DNA from: Bog-756 sp038210245
Lineage (GTDB): Bacteria > Actinomycetota > Acidimicrobiia > Acidimicrobiales > RAAP-2
DNA length: 18,719 nucleotides
Assembly (NCBI GenBank): GCA_038210245.1
Contig: JBBQWW010000068.1
Location: 1 to 18,719 of the forward strand
Direction: 5' to 3'
Under the pieces are notes generated by a model. The model worked only from the letters and a program-made list of their open reading frames with translations. It was not told the DNA's origin and did no database searches. Of this stretch, positions 1-7,320 are shown in pieces (position 1 is the first letter of the stretch; each line of letters starts with the position of its first letter). The position numbers were made by a program, and so were the translations under genes.

Positions 1-1068
1 TACCTCTACCACTGGCCGCTGTTCCTGGTCATCGACCACGCCCATACCGGCCTGCTCGGGACACCGCTGCTGGCCGCCCGCCTGGCCGTGACCTTCGGCG
101 TGGCCATTGCCTCCTACTACCTGGTGGAAGAGCCCATCCGCACCGGTGCCATGGTCCAGGGCCGCCGGGGTCTGGCCGTGTCCGGGGGGGCGGTCCTGGC
201 CACGGTGGCGGCTCTGATCGTGACCACCGTGGTCCCGCTGGAGTCGGCCGCCGCCGCGCCGCACCTGGAGCGGCCGGCCACGCCAGTGCCCCACCTGTCG
301 GCGGCCACCGTGTCGTCGCCGTCCACCCCGATCCGTTTCCTGCTGGTCGGGGACTCGGTGGCCCTCACCATGGGCATGGGTCTGGGCGTCGACGCCGTCC
401 CGCGCTACAACATCGACTTCCTCGACGAGGGGACGCTGGGCTGCGACCTCGACACCACGCCGGTGAACCTGTCCGGGGTGGTGGTGCCGCCCACCCCCGG
501 CTGCCTCGACTGGGGGTCGACCTGGTCCACGTGGGTGACCGACTTCCACCCCGACGTGGTGGGGATGCTGGTGGGGCGGTGGGAGGTCAGCGATCACTTC
601 TACGACGGACAGTGGGTCCATGTCGGCGAGCCGGTGTGGGACGCTCACCTCACTGCCGAGATCGACACCGCTGTCGACATCTTCTCGGCCGGCGGGGCCA
701 GGGTGGTCCTCTTCACCATGCCCTATGTGGACCCGTCCCAGGAGGCGGCCGACGGGACGCCGTTCAGCGAGAACGACCCGGCCCGGGCCGAGGCGTTCAA
801 CGCGGTGCTGGCTGAGGTGGCCAAACACCGGAGCAGCCAGGTCACCCTCATCGACGTCAACCGGATGCTCGACCCGTCCGGTCAGTACCAGTCGGTGGTG
901 GACGGCATCGTGGCCCGCACCACGGACGGGATCCACATCAGCGAGCCCGGAGGGGAGTGGCTCCAACCCCAAGTCATGCCGCTCGTGGCCGAGCTGGGGA
1001 CCAAGGCCCGGGCCACCCCCGCCCCGCTCAGCGCCATGGCCGGCAAGGCCAAGCGAGGGTCGACCTGA
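1..1068 (+). CDS. Acyltransferase family 3 (OafA/YrhL-like) with C-terminal SGNH domain, 5'-truncated
   Basis: Only the C-terminal 355 residues lie in the window; the frame is open through base 1. The opening YLYHWPLF and the following SYYLVEEPIR are the signature end of the membrane acyltransferase-3 domain, which O-acylates cell-surface glycans. One more membrane segment (GGAVLATVAALIVTTVV, about 184-234) leads to a roughly 240-residue extracytoplasmic SGNH hydrolase-like domain. Its nucleophile block is FLLVGDS (Ser codon 355-357) and its Asp/His block is DGIH near 925-936. Known members of this fusion pass an acyl group from the membrane domain to the SGNH domain and then to the glycan. 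The glycan target is not visible. It ends 57 bases before the marR-like gene and is probably a separate unit, because a promoter lies between them. Confidence 0.9.
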   Translation, partial: YLYHWPLFLVIDHAHTGLLGTPLLAARLAVTFGVAIASYYLVEEPIRTGAMVQGRRGLAVSGGAVLATVAALIVTTVVPLESAAAAPHLERPATPVPHLSAATVSSPSTPIRFLLVGDSVALTMGMGLGVDAVPRYNIDFLDEGTLGCDLDTTPVNLSGVVVPPTPGCLDWGSTWSTWVTDFHPDVVGMLVGRWEVSDHFYDGQWVHVGEPVWDAHLTAEIDTAVDIFSAGGARVVLFTMPYVDPSQEAADGTPFSENDPARAEAFNAVLAEVAKHRSSQVTLIDVNRMLDPSGQYQSVVDGIVARTTDGIHISEPGGEWLQPQVMPLVAELGTKARATPAPLSAMAGKAKRGST

Positions 1069-1090
1069 GCCCCCGACGGGACCCCTCCGA

Positions 1091-1119
1091 TTGCATTAGT
1101 TAACAAAACTAACTAAACT
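1091..1119 (+). promoter_or_regulatory. Leaderless promoter of the MarR-MFS operon
   Basis: TTGCAT (1091-1096) and TAAACT (1114-1119) are separated by exactly 17 bases and form a credible housekeeping -35/-10 pair in an A+T-rich island inside very G+C-rich DNA. The -10 ends six bases before the GTG start at 1126, so transcription would begin at or near the start codon. That fits the GAGGG run lying too close (one base) to the GTG to act as a normal ribosome binding site. Leaderless mRNAs are common in actinobacteria. Confidence 0.55.
1096..1112. promoter_or_regulatory. Palindromic operator, probably for the MarR-type regulator
   Basis: TTAGTT (1096-1101) and AACTAA (1107-1112) form a perfect 6-base inverted repeat around AACAA. 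The palindrome occupies the spacer between the proposed -35 and -10 boxes. MarR regulators typically bind A/T-rich 16-20 base palindromes in their own promoter and repress until a ligand binds. Autoregulation of the following gene pair is therefore the simplest reading. An overlapping direct repeat of AACT continues to 1119. Confidence 0.6.
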
Positions 1120-1125
1120 GAGGGC

Positions 1126-1614
1126 GTGACCATCGCCCCGACATCGGAGAGTCCCGCAGCAGGCCTCGACCGGACCGGCGCCGACCCCGCTGCCGATGCC
1201 GAGTTGGCCTCCCGTCTGCGGTTGGCCGTCACCCGCCTGCACCGCCGCCTCCGCCAACAGGCGGCCGGCGGGCTCACCCAGTCGCAGGGCTCGGCCCTGG
1301 CCAGCATCGGACAACTCGAGTCTCCGACTCTGGGAGCCCTGGCCGCCCGCGAGTCGGTCCAACCTCCTTCGATGACGCGCATCGTCGCCGCCCTCGAGCA
1401 GATGGGCCACGTGGCCCGGGTGGTCGACCCGGCTGACCGGCGGGTGGCCCGGGTCACCCTCACCGACTCGGGCCGAGAGGTGCTCCACCGCAGCCGGTCG
1501 CTGAAGAACGCCTTTCTGGCCGAGCAGCTGAAGCGCCTGTCCCCCGAGGAGCGCCGAGGACTGGGCGATCTCACTGTGCTGCTCGAGCGCTTGCTCGCTC
1601 CGGAGGAGCCATGA
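1126..1614 (+). CDS. MarR-family transcriptional regulator
   Basis: The protein has 162 residues, usual for the family. A winged helix-turn-helix is recognisable: LTQSQGSALASIGQLESPTLGALAARESV followed by a recognition helix around QPPSMTRIVAALEQMG, and the wing VARVVDPADRRVARVTLTDSG with the diagnostic DxRR. Flanking helices would make the dimer interface. The GTG start is supported by the leaderless promoter. Its stop overlaps the ATG of the MFS gene (ATGA), so the two are translationally coupled. The pair resembles many MarR-efflux units in which the regulator represses an exporter and releases it when the exporter's substrate binds. The ligand cannot be told from the sequence. Confidence 0.92.
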   Translation: MTIAPTSESPAAGLDRTGADPAADAELASRLRLAVTRLHRRLRQQAAGGLTQSQGSALASIGQLESPTLGALAARESVQPPSMTRIVAALEQMGHVARVVDPADRRVARVTLTDSGREVLHRSRSLKNAFLAEQLKRLSPEERRGLGDLTVLLERLLAPEEP

Positions 1615-2909
1615 CCGCGATCCGGGCAGCTGTCCACCAGACCTTCAGTTCGCTCCGGATCCGCAATTACCGGCTGTACTTCACCGCCCAGCTGATCTCG
1701 GTCTCCGGCACCTGGATGCAGACCGTGGCCCAGGCCTGGCTGGTCCTCCACCTGACCGGGAGCGGGGTCGATCTGGGCATCGTGGTGGGCCTGCAGTTCC
1801 TCCCCATGCTGCTGTTCGGGCCCTTCGGCGGCCTGGTCGCCGACCGGATGAACAAGCGCACCCTCCTTTACGCCACCCAGACCGCTGGAGGGCTGCTGGC
1901 CCTGGCCCTCGGGGTGCTGGTGGTGACCGACACCGTCCTGCTGTGGCAGGTCTACCTGCTGGCGGCACTGCTCGGGGTGGTCAACGTCTTCGACAATCCG
2001 GCCCGGCAGACCTTCGTCATGGAGATGGTGGGCCGAGACGACCTGCCCAACGCGGTGAGCCTGAACACGGTGGTGATGAACGCCTCGCGGGTGGTGGGCC
2101 CGGCCATCGGCGGCCTGGTCATCACCCTGGTGGGACTGGGAGCCTGCTTCTTCATCAACGCCGCCTCGTACATTGCCGTCATCGTGGGGCTGTCCATGAT
2201 GCGGTCAGCCGAGCTCCGTCCGACGGTTCCGGTGGAGCGGGCCAAGGGGCAGATCCGGGAGGGCTTCCACTACGTGTGGCGCACCCCGGCCCTGCGCAAC
2301 ACCCTGCTGGCCATCGCCCTGATCGGTATCTTCGCCTACAACTTCACCGTCACCCTGGCCCTGCTGGCCAAGGTGACCTTCCATGGCGGGGCCGGCACCT
2401 ACTCACTGCTGACCTCGTGCATGGGCATCGGCGCGGTGGCCGGGGGGCTGATCGCCGCCCATCGGGCCCGGCCCACGCCGCGGCTGCTGCAGGTGCTGGC
2501 CCTGCTCTTCGGGGCGCTGCTGGCCGCCGTGGCCCTGGCCCCGACCCTGCTGACGGCCTCGCTCGTCATCGTGCTGATGGGGGCGGCGTCCATCGGCTTC
2601 ATCGCCACCGCCAACGCCACCCTCCAGCTGACAGCCGACCCGGCCATGCGGGGCCGGGTGATGGCTCTCTACGCCATGGCCTTCCTCGGCACCACGCCCA
2701 TCGGGGCACCCCTGGTCGGGGCCATCGCCCAGTGGACCGATCCCAGGGTGGCCCTGCTGTGCGGTGCGGTGGCGACGGTGGTGGCCGCCGGGTTGCTGAT
2801 GTGGCGACACGAGGCCGGGGCCCGACGCACCCGGGCCCTGTCCGACGAGGGGGCCGGTCGGGCCGCTGAGGTGCGGGCGGTAGAGGACGTGGAGTCGCGC
2901 GTGGCGTGA
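1611..2909 (+). CDS. MFS transporter, MFS_3/EntS-like exporter
   Basis: A 432-residue integral membrane protein with about twelve hydrophobic segments. The N-terminus (SLRIRNYRLYFTAQLISVSG then TWMQTVAQAWLVLHLTGSG) and the loop 2-3 motif GGLVADRMNKRTLL are typical of the MFS_3 branch, which includes the enterobactin exporter EntS and many drug exporters. A second characteristic block, FDNPARQTFVMEMVGRDDLP, follows helix 4. The C-terminal tail (about 30 residues) is charged and cytoplasmic. It starts inside the marR-like stop codon, so the two are co-translated. Likely role: proton-driven efflux of a small toxic compound or metabolite sensed by the upstream regulator. Confidence 0.9.
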   Translation: MTAIRAAVHQTFSSLRIRNYRLYFTAQLISVSGTWMQTVAQAWLVLHLTGSGVDLGIVVGLQFLPMLLFGPFGGLVADRMNKRTLLYATQTAGGLLALALGVLVVTDTVLLWQVYLLAALLGVVNVFDNPARQTFVMEMVGRDDLPNAVSLNTVVMNASRVVGPAIGGLVITLVGLGACFFINAASYIAVIVGLSMMRSAELRPTVPVERAKGQIREGFHYVWRTPALRNTLLAIALIGIFAYNFTVTLALLAKVTFHGGAGTYSLLTSCMGIGAVAGGLIAAHRARPTPRLLQVLALLFGALLAAVALAPTLLTASLVIVLMGAASIGFIATANATLQLTADPAMRGRVMALYAMAFLGTTPIGAPLVGAIAQWTDPRVALLCGAVATVVAAGLLMWRHEAGARRTRALSDEGAGRAAEVRAVEDVESRVA

Positions 2910-2960
2910 CGTTCCCGTCGGCCGCTCCTCTGCTCGTCGGAGCCGGTGACGCGGCGGTTG

Positions 2961-2993
2961 ACAGAATAGTAACCAGCGAGGGATCGCGCTGGT
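2961..2993 (-). terminator. Intrinsic terminator downstream of the secreted SGNH protein gene
   Basis: ACCAGCG (2972-2978) and CGCTGGT (2987-2993) form a 7-base-pair stem with an 8-base loop. Read on the minus strand, it begins 15 bases after the stop codon at 3008 and is followed by TTACTATTCT, a moderately U-rich tract. It may also help stop plus-strand transcripts from the convergent MFS gene. Confidence 0.55.
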
Positions 2994-3007
2994 CCGGAGC
3001 TGGCCGA

Positions 3008-5098
3008 CTACGGTGCCGACGCTCCCTCGGAAGGCAAGGACGGGTTTGATGTCCCCACCCGATTAGTGGCCGTCACGGTGAAGTTGTAACTATCGCCGCT
3101 GGTCAGCCCGATGACTGTCACTGGGCCAGCGGAGCCAAAGGCGACCATCCCATTGGCCGGGTCGCCAGGATTCGAGAGATCGGTGGCGGTCACTGCGAAG
3201 TTGGTGATGGGGGACCCTCCGTCGGAGGCCGTTGCGAAGGACACCTCCAGCACGCCTCCGTTGGCCGCGGCGTCGGGGGTGGCTACTACGGCCTTCGGTG
3301 GATCGGGCTCGGTGGCCGGAGTCACCGGTGCGGAAGGCGAGGAGGATGGACCCGTACCTACCCCGTTGGTCGCCGACACCGTGAACTCGTAGGCGTCGCC
3401 ATTGACCAAGCCGGTGATGGTAATGGGCGCGGTCGAACCGCTGGCGGTCTGGCCGCCGTTGGCCGGCGTCGTGGTGTCGGCCGCCGTCACCACCTCCTTG
3501 GTCACGGGACTCCCATTGGAGGTTGGTCCGGCCCAGGTGACCGTGGCCGAGGCGTTACCCGGCGTGGCCGTCACCGACGACGGCGGGCCTGGCACCCCGG
3601 CCGGAATGGCGCTGACGATCACAGAGGTGATGAGTTGATCGCCGGCCATATCCAGGTGCAGAGCGTCTGAGGCCCGGAGGGTGAGGTCGGGCTCCTTTCC
3701 GCCGAACGGAGTCCACGCATCGATGGCGTAGACATTCGGAGTCGTAGAGGCGATCTGCTGGTAAATAGTGTTGGTTCCAGGGATGGTGACGCTGTAGTGG
3801 TCCACTGGAGTTCCCGGTCCAAGTACCCAGTACACCGACGCCCCGTTCGACCGGAGCGCCGCAGTAGTAGCTAATGCGGCGGCTTGCCAAGCGGTGAAGA
3901 ACGGAGGTGACCCTACGATCAAGGAGGGAGTGCAAGGGAAGTAGCCGTAGTTCCCGACATCCTCGATGATGACGATATCCGGGTCCAGGCTCGTTACCAC
4001 ACTCGACGCCAACTGGCCCTGACATTGGTTGTAGTCCAACAGGCCGGTCTTCGGGACCGCGTACTCGGCGACGGCGTAGCCCTTGGCTTCGAGCACCGGT
4101 TTCAGGTAGTCGGTATAGCCCGAGGCGATCGAGTCTCCCATAATGGCCACTCTCGGAGGCCCGGGCTGCCGCCCGGCCCTGGTTGTGCCAGCCGCGTCCC
4201 CCCGGATCTCGAGCGTTCCGATCGCCCTGATGACCGTGCCCAAGGTGGTGGACAAGGTGACGGGGACCGACGTCGACGACACGTTGCCCGGGTTGGCCAG
4301 CACGGCGACCGGAAAGGTGGCGGAGTACGACCCGGCTTTGACGATCACTGTGCGGGAAGATGCGATGTAGTCAGCAGTAGTCGGGGGTGCACTGGCCACG
4401 GTGAGTCTGAACTGCTTTGGCGCCGGACCGGAGAAACTCACCGTTACGTCAGCGGTCCTGCTGCCCAACGTCGGCTCGCGAATCGAGGTGTCACCGATGC
4501 CGACGCTGAACGAGGTCCCCGTGGGACCGGGTAGGAGCGTTCCGGTGCCGTAGGCGTCCTCCAGAGTGGCGCCAGTCGGATTGGACAGCATGACGGTGAA
4601 CTGGATGGGGTTGCTGGTGGGCGCATAAGGCAGGGCCTGAACGGTGATCGTACCGTCGGTCTTCCCCTTGGGAATGGTCAGGACCTGCTTAGCCACCGTG
4701 AGGTACTGGCCGCTGGTATCCGTTGCGCTGCTGACACCCTGGGCGTCTCCAGGCACGCCGACGGGTTGCCAGTCGTTGATTGTCTGGTAGCTAACGGTGA
4801 CTGGTGTCGTGGCCACTTTCGACAGAGTGACATTAAAGGTGAGGTTCGGGTCGCCGGACATGGGTCGGACCAGCGAAGTGTCGGAGATGGACAGGTGGGG
4901 CAGCACCGTCGGCTTGGCCACCTTGGCCGACGCCGCCGAACCGTCGAAGCATACGAGGGACACGCAGGCGACCAGCGAGGTCAACAGGGTGGTAGCCGTC
5001 TGGCCGGGGTGACGGGACACCCTCCTCGAGACCTCACTGTCCCCACGGCGCGTCTTCCCCGCTGCACCTATGCCCGTCGAACTGCCCACCTGTGCCAC
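3008..5098 (-). CDS. Large secreted protein: Calx-beta-like repeats, SGNH hydrolase domain, two fibronectin type III domains
   Basis: With the GTG start at 5098 it has 696 residues. Residues 33-58 form a hydrophobic signal peptide ending in an AxA site (SAASA/K). Two Calx-beta-like beta-sandwich repeats follow (about 68-187 and 197-299; each opens with I-x-DTS and D-Y or V-T strands). An SGNH/GDSL-like hydrolase occupies about 315-500: GDSIASGY with Ser323, and DALH with Asp478/His481. Two FN3 domains (about 503-595 and 598-690) share the GDxYxFTVxATNxVGT signature. The likely role is an extracellular esterase or acyl-glycan hydrolase with adhesive modules; the substrate is unknown. The start is uncertain: a GTG at 5020 would leave a textbook signal peptide beginning SRHPGQ, but AGGAGG abuts it with no spacer. 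Codon use is visibly less G/C-biased than in neighbouring genes, consistent with acquisition. Confidence 0.85.
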   Translation of the reverse strand: MAQVGSSTGIGAAGKTRRGDSEVSRRVSRHPGQTATTLLTSLVACVSLVCFDGSAASAKVAKPTVLPHLSISDTSLVRPMSGDPNLTFNVTLSKVATTPVTVSYQTINDWQPVGVPGDAQGVSSATDTSGQYLTVAKQVLTIPKGKTDGTITVQALPYAPTSNPIQFTVMLSNPTGATLEDAYGTGTLLPGPTGTSFSVGIGDTSIREPTLGSRTADVTVSFSGPAPKQFRLTVASAPPTTADYIASSRTVIVKAGSYSATFPVAVLANPGNVSSTSVPVTLSTTLGTVIRAIGTLEIRGDAAGTTRAGRQPGPPRVAIMGDSIASGYTDYLKPVLEAKGYAVAEYAVPKTGLLDYNQCQGQLASSVVTSLDPDIVIIEDVGNYGYFPCTPSLIVGSPPFFTAWQAAALATTAALRSNGASVYWVLGPGTPVDHYSVTIPGTNTIYQQIASTTPNVYAIDAWTPFGGKEPDLTLRASDALHLDMAGDQLITSVIVSAIPAGVPGPPSSVTATPGNASATVTWAGPTSNGSPVTKEVVTAADTTTPANGGQTASGSTAPITITGLVNGDAYEFTVSATNGVGTGPSSSPSAPVTPATEPDPPKAVVATPDAAANGGVLEVSFATASDGGSPITNFAVTATDLSNPGDPANGMVAFGSAGPVTVIGLTSGDSYNFTVTATNRVGTSNPSLPSEGASAP

Positions 5099-5125
5099 CC
5101 CGCCACGCCGTTAACCACGCCATCA

Positions 5126-5140
5126 GTGAGCTAATCTCAC
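5126..5140. promoter_or_regulatory. Inverted repeat upstream of the secreted protein gene
   Basis: GTGAG-CTAAT-CTCAC is a perfect 5-base inverted repeat 28 bases upstream of the GTG start. A TACTCT hexamer (minus strand, 5156-5151) lies just upstream, so the repeat would fall near the transcript start, where an operator could act. The half-site spacing does not match the CRP/GlxR pattern (one base too long). No clear -35 box is present. Confidence 0.3.
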
Positions 5141-5345
5141 CGTCTCTGGGAGAGTATGACACAGGTGCTTCCGTGCCGGTCAGGAGGCAACTGGTAGCGA
5201 CTTCCGACAGGCCGCCCGTGGGGTGGCGATGGGCGACTCGGGAACTGTCGCGTGCAACTTCGGTGGTCCTCCCCAAGGATCGAATGGTGGAAGGCTCGGT
5301 CATGGTGCGGTCGGCCCTGCCGTGCCGACGGTGCCCGGTGCTCCG

Positions 5346-5765
5346 CTACTGCCCGCCTGCCGATGGACCGGCGTTATCAGTTTTGATGCCGATGACCTCG
5401 GCCAGGTGATCCATATCGGCGTCGTGGGCCAATAGTGTCGAACCGGTCCGCCACGCCACCGCCGCGACCATGCAGTCCACCATTCTCCGTGGCGTAATGC
5501 CCGCCGAGGGGCATCGCAGGCAGATGCGAACGGCCCCTTCGAAGTCGGCCGCTGGGTCGAACCGGATCAGCGCAAACCGCTGGAGGAGGCGACGAAGGTC
5601 AGTCAGTCGCGCCTCGTTGCGCGCCTCGGCGAGGACCTCCATGACGACCGGCTCGGTGACCGCCACCCTGGCGTCGGCCGCGATCAACTCGGTGAGCCGC
5701 CGATCCACGGCGCTTCCTGTAGCCCGGTCGAACTCGACCCAGGCCGAGGTGTCGACCAGGATCAC
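5346..5765 (-). CDS. vapC: VapC-family toxin, PIN-domain ribonuclease
   Basis: A complete 139-residue PIN domain. The acidic metal-binding residues are all present: Asp5 in ILVDTSAW, Glu43 in PVVMEVLAEAR, Asp97 in RRMVDCMVAAVA, and Asp115/Asp119 in LLAHDADMDHLA. VapC toxins are Mg2+/Mn2+-dependent endoribonucleases that commonly cut tRNA or rRNA loops and are neutralised by a VapB partner. The GTG start overlaps the antitoxin stop by four bases (GTGA), the usual coupling in vapBC operons. The active site looks intact, so the toxin is probably functional unless it is silenced by lack of expression. The RNA target cannot be predicted. Confidence 0.9.
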   Translation of the reverse strand: MILVDTSAWVEFDRATGSAVDRRLTELIAADARVAVTEPVVMEVLAEARNEARLTDLRRLLQRFALIRFDPAADFEGAVRICLRCPSAGITPRRMVDCMVAAVAWRTGSTLLAHDADMDHLAEVIGIKTDNAGPSAGGQ

Positions 5766-5917
5766 CGGACATCGATCGGTTGACTGTCCTCGACGGGGGC
5801 CATGGCGCGGGCTCCCCGCATGGCTAGGGCCTCATCCCGACTCATCGGAGTGCCGGCCACCTGACGCAGGGCGAAGTCCACTGCCTCGGTCTTGGTGTGC
5901 AGACCGTAGCGATCCAT
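5762..5917 (-). CDS. vapB: VapB-type antitoxin, apparently lacking its N-terminal DNA-binding strand
   Basis: The 51-residue product starts MDRYGLHTKTEAVDFALRQV and continues with MSRDEALAMRGARAM. Both match the middle and C-terminal parts of VapB antitoxins, including the toxin-binding tail. Full VapB proteins begin with a strand of the type TxTxxxLDDxLLxEA that forms the ribbon-helix-helix DNA-binding face; nothing like it precedes Met1. The upstream DNA is instead the last codons of the acyl-CoA dehydrogenase, whose stop ends at 5931, leaving 13 bases between the genes. No strong ribosome binding site is present (GGGG about 9 bases upstream), so translation may depend on coupling to the upstream gene. 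The 3' end overlaps vapC. It may be a trimmed but still neutralising antitoxin, or a decaying gene. Confidence 0.7.
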   Translation of the reverse strand: MDRYGLHTKTEAVDFALRQVAGTPMSRDEALAMRGARAMAPVEDSQPIDVR

Positions 5918-5930
5918 GACCGAGCCCCGC

Positions 5931-7166
5931 TCAGCCCCCCGCCGCCACCGCCTTGGGCTCCTTGGGCAGGCCAAGCACCCGCTCGCCCACGATGTTGCGC
6001 TGGATCTCGGCTGTCCCACCCCAGATGGACTCCGAGCGGCTGAAGAAGAACGAGGCCTGGACGTCGCTCACCGGGTAGTCGTCCCGGCCCCGCTTGACCC
6101 GAACGTCGACCACGTCGCTCGGATCCCCGGTCAGGATCTGGCCGTCGAGGCCCAGGATGTCGATGGCCAACTCCATGGCCTCTTTGTGGTGCTCGGACCA
6201 GAACATCTTGTTGCCGGCGCTCAGGGCGGCCATGTGGTGGGTGCCGTTGAGGGCGTCGGTGAGCGAGCGGTAGCCGTTGATCTCCATGATCTTGACCTTG
6301 GTCCAGGCCTTGGCCAGCCGTTGGCGGATCAGGGGGTCGGTGCTCCTGCCGTTCTTCTGCGCCTCGGCGATGATCTGGTCCAGCTCCCGTAAGAAGCGAC
6401 GGTGTCCGGTGGTGGCCGATGACCCCCGTTCGAAGCCCAGGGTGGTCATTGCCACCTTCCACCCGTTGTTGACCCCGCCCACCACGTTCTCCTTGGGGCA
6501 CCGGGCGTTGGTGATGAAGATCTCGTTGAAGTCGGCGCTCCCGTCCACCTGGGCGATGGGCCGCACCTCGATGCCGTCCTGCTGCATGGGCACGAGCAGG
6601 TAGGAGATGCCGGCGTGCTTGGGGGCGTCGGAATCGGTGCGGGCCAGGAGGAAGATGTAGTCGGCGAACTGGGCCTGGGTGGTCCACACCTTCTGGCCGT
6701 TGATGACCCACTCGTCGCCGTCCAGTTCGGCCCGGGTCTTGAGCGAGGCCAGGTCGCTGCCGGCGTCGGGCTCGGAGAAGCCCTGGCACCAGGAGATGGT
6801 GCCGTTCAGGATGCCGGGGATGAATTGCTGCTTCTGCTCTTCGGTGGCCCACTGCAGGATGGTCGGCCCGACCAGGGTGTCGCCGAAGAAGTCGGCCCGG
6901 AGAGGTGCCTCGGCCCGGGCGAACTCCTCGTTGAGCACCACCGACTCCATGAGGGACAGGCCCTTGCCCCCGTACTCCTTGGGCCATGAGGCACAGATCC
7001 ACCCTCCGGCGAAGAGCTTGGCCGTCCACTCCTGGTTGAAGGCTTTTTTCTCGTCCTTGGACATCGAGAACCCCGGGGTGCCCCACCCGTCAGGCAGGTT
7101 GTCCACCAGCCACCGGCGGATCTCGGCACGGAACGGCTCGGTGTCGGCGGGATAGTTCAGGTCCAT
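5931..7166 (-). CDS. Acyl-CoA dehydrogenase (FadE-like)
   Basis: A 411-residue FAD flavoprotein that would perform the alpha,beta-dehydrogenation step of fatty-acyl-CoA or related acyl-CoA breakdown, passing electrons to ETF. WCQGFSEPDAGSDLASLKT (126-144) and WVINGQKVWTTQAQFADY (153-170) are the family's FAD/substrate signatures. SIWGGTAEIQRNIVGERVLG closes the C-terminal domain. The usual C-terminal catalytic Glu (as in YEGT) is Gly here; Glu246 in LGFERG sits where long-chain and isovaleryl-type enzymes carry theirs. The start at 7166 (MDLNYPADTEPFRAEIRRWL) fits the family's beginning; the frame extends 21 codons further up without support. No Shine-Dalgarno is visible, and TACTCT lies six bases upstream of ATG, so the transcript may be leaderless. 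Confidence 0.92.
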   Translation of the reverse strand: MDLNYPADTEPFRAEIRRWLVDNLPDGWGTPGFSMSKDEKKAFNQEWTAKLFAGGWICASWPKEYGGKGLSLMESVVLNEEFARAEAPLRADFFGDTLVGPTILQWATEEQKQQFIPGILNGTISWCQGFSEPDAGSDLASLKTRAELDGDEWVINGQKVWTTQAQFADYIFLLARTDSDAPKHAGISYLLVPMQQDGIEVRPIAQVDGSADFNEIFITNARCPKENVVGGVNNGWKVAMTTLGFERGSSATTGHRRFLRELDQIIAEAQKNGRSTDPLIRQRLAKAWTKVKIMEINGYRSLTDALNGTHHMAALSAGNKMFWSEHHKEAMELAIDILGLDGQILTGDPSDVVDVRVKRGRDDYPVSDVQASFFFSRSESIWGGTAEIQRNIVGERVLGLPKEPKAVAAGG

Positions 7167-7172
7167 GGTCCG

Positions 7173-7178
7173 AGAGTA
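7173..7178 (-). promoter_or_regulatory. Possible -10 box of a leaderless acyl-CoA dehydrogenase transcript
   Basis: On the minus strand TACTCT precedes the ATG at 7166 by six bases, the spacing expected if transcription starts at the start codon. No convincing -35 hexamer is found at the right distance in the surrounding G/C-rich sequence. Confidence 0.3.
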
Positions 7179-7259
7179 CCCGCCCCCGGGCCCCCGCCGG
7201 CGGCCGCTCGCCCGTCGGGCCGTCCCCACCCGGAGGACCGCTGACCAGGGATGACGGGG

Positions 7260-7265
7260 TACACT
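7260..7265 (+). promoter_or_regulatory. Possible -10 box for the metal-transport operon leader
   Basis: TACACT is the best -10-like hexamer upstream of the leader reading frame at 7321. A start near 7272 would give a leader of about 300 bases before the MgtE_N/CBS gene. No good -35 hexamer lies at 16-18 bases. A small stem, CCGTG (7277-7281) with CACGG (7288-7292), follows the predicted start. Confidence 0.25.
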
Positions 7266-7320
7266 GGACGGGGCCGCCGTGGGACAGCACGGAACGGTGC
7301 CGACGAAGGAGGTGTGGCCG

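Noticed and set aside
1943..2869. 308-codon frame inside the MFS gene
   Set aside because: It is out of phase with a convincing twelve-helix transporter, and its product is a Gly/Arg/Pro-rich string typical of shifted high-GC frames.
2958..2963. TTGACA as a plus-strand -35 box
   Set aside because: No -10 at the right spacing leads to a plus-strand gene; the next gene is convergent. The A/T bases here more likely form the U-tract of the minus-strand terminator.
4025..4534. 169-codon plus-strand frame across the secreted SGNH gene
   Set aside because: It lies opposite clear Calx-beta and SGNH domains, has no ribosome site, and its composition is that of a shadow frame.
5126..5140. CRP/GlxR-type binding site
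   Set aside because: The half-sites GTGA and TCAC are separated by seven bases rather than six, and the outer T/A positions do not match. It is kept only as an unassigned inverted repeat.
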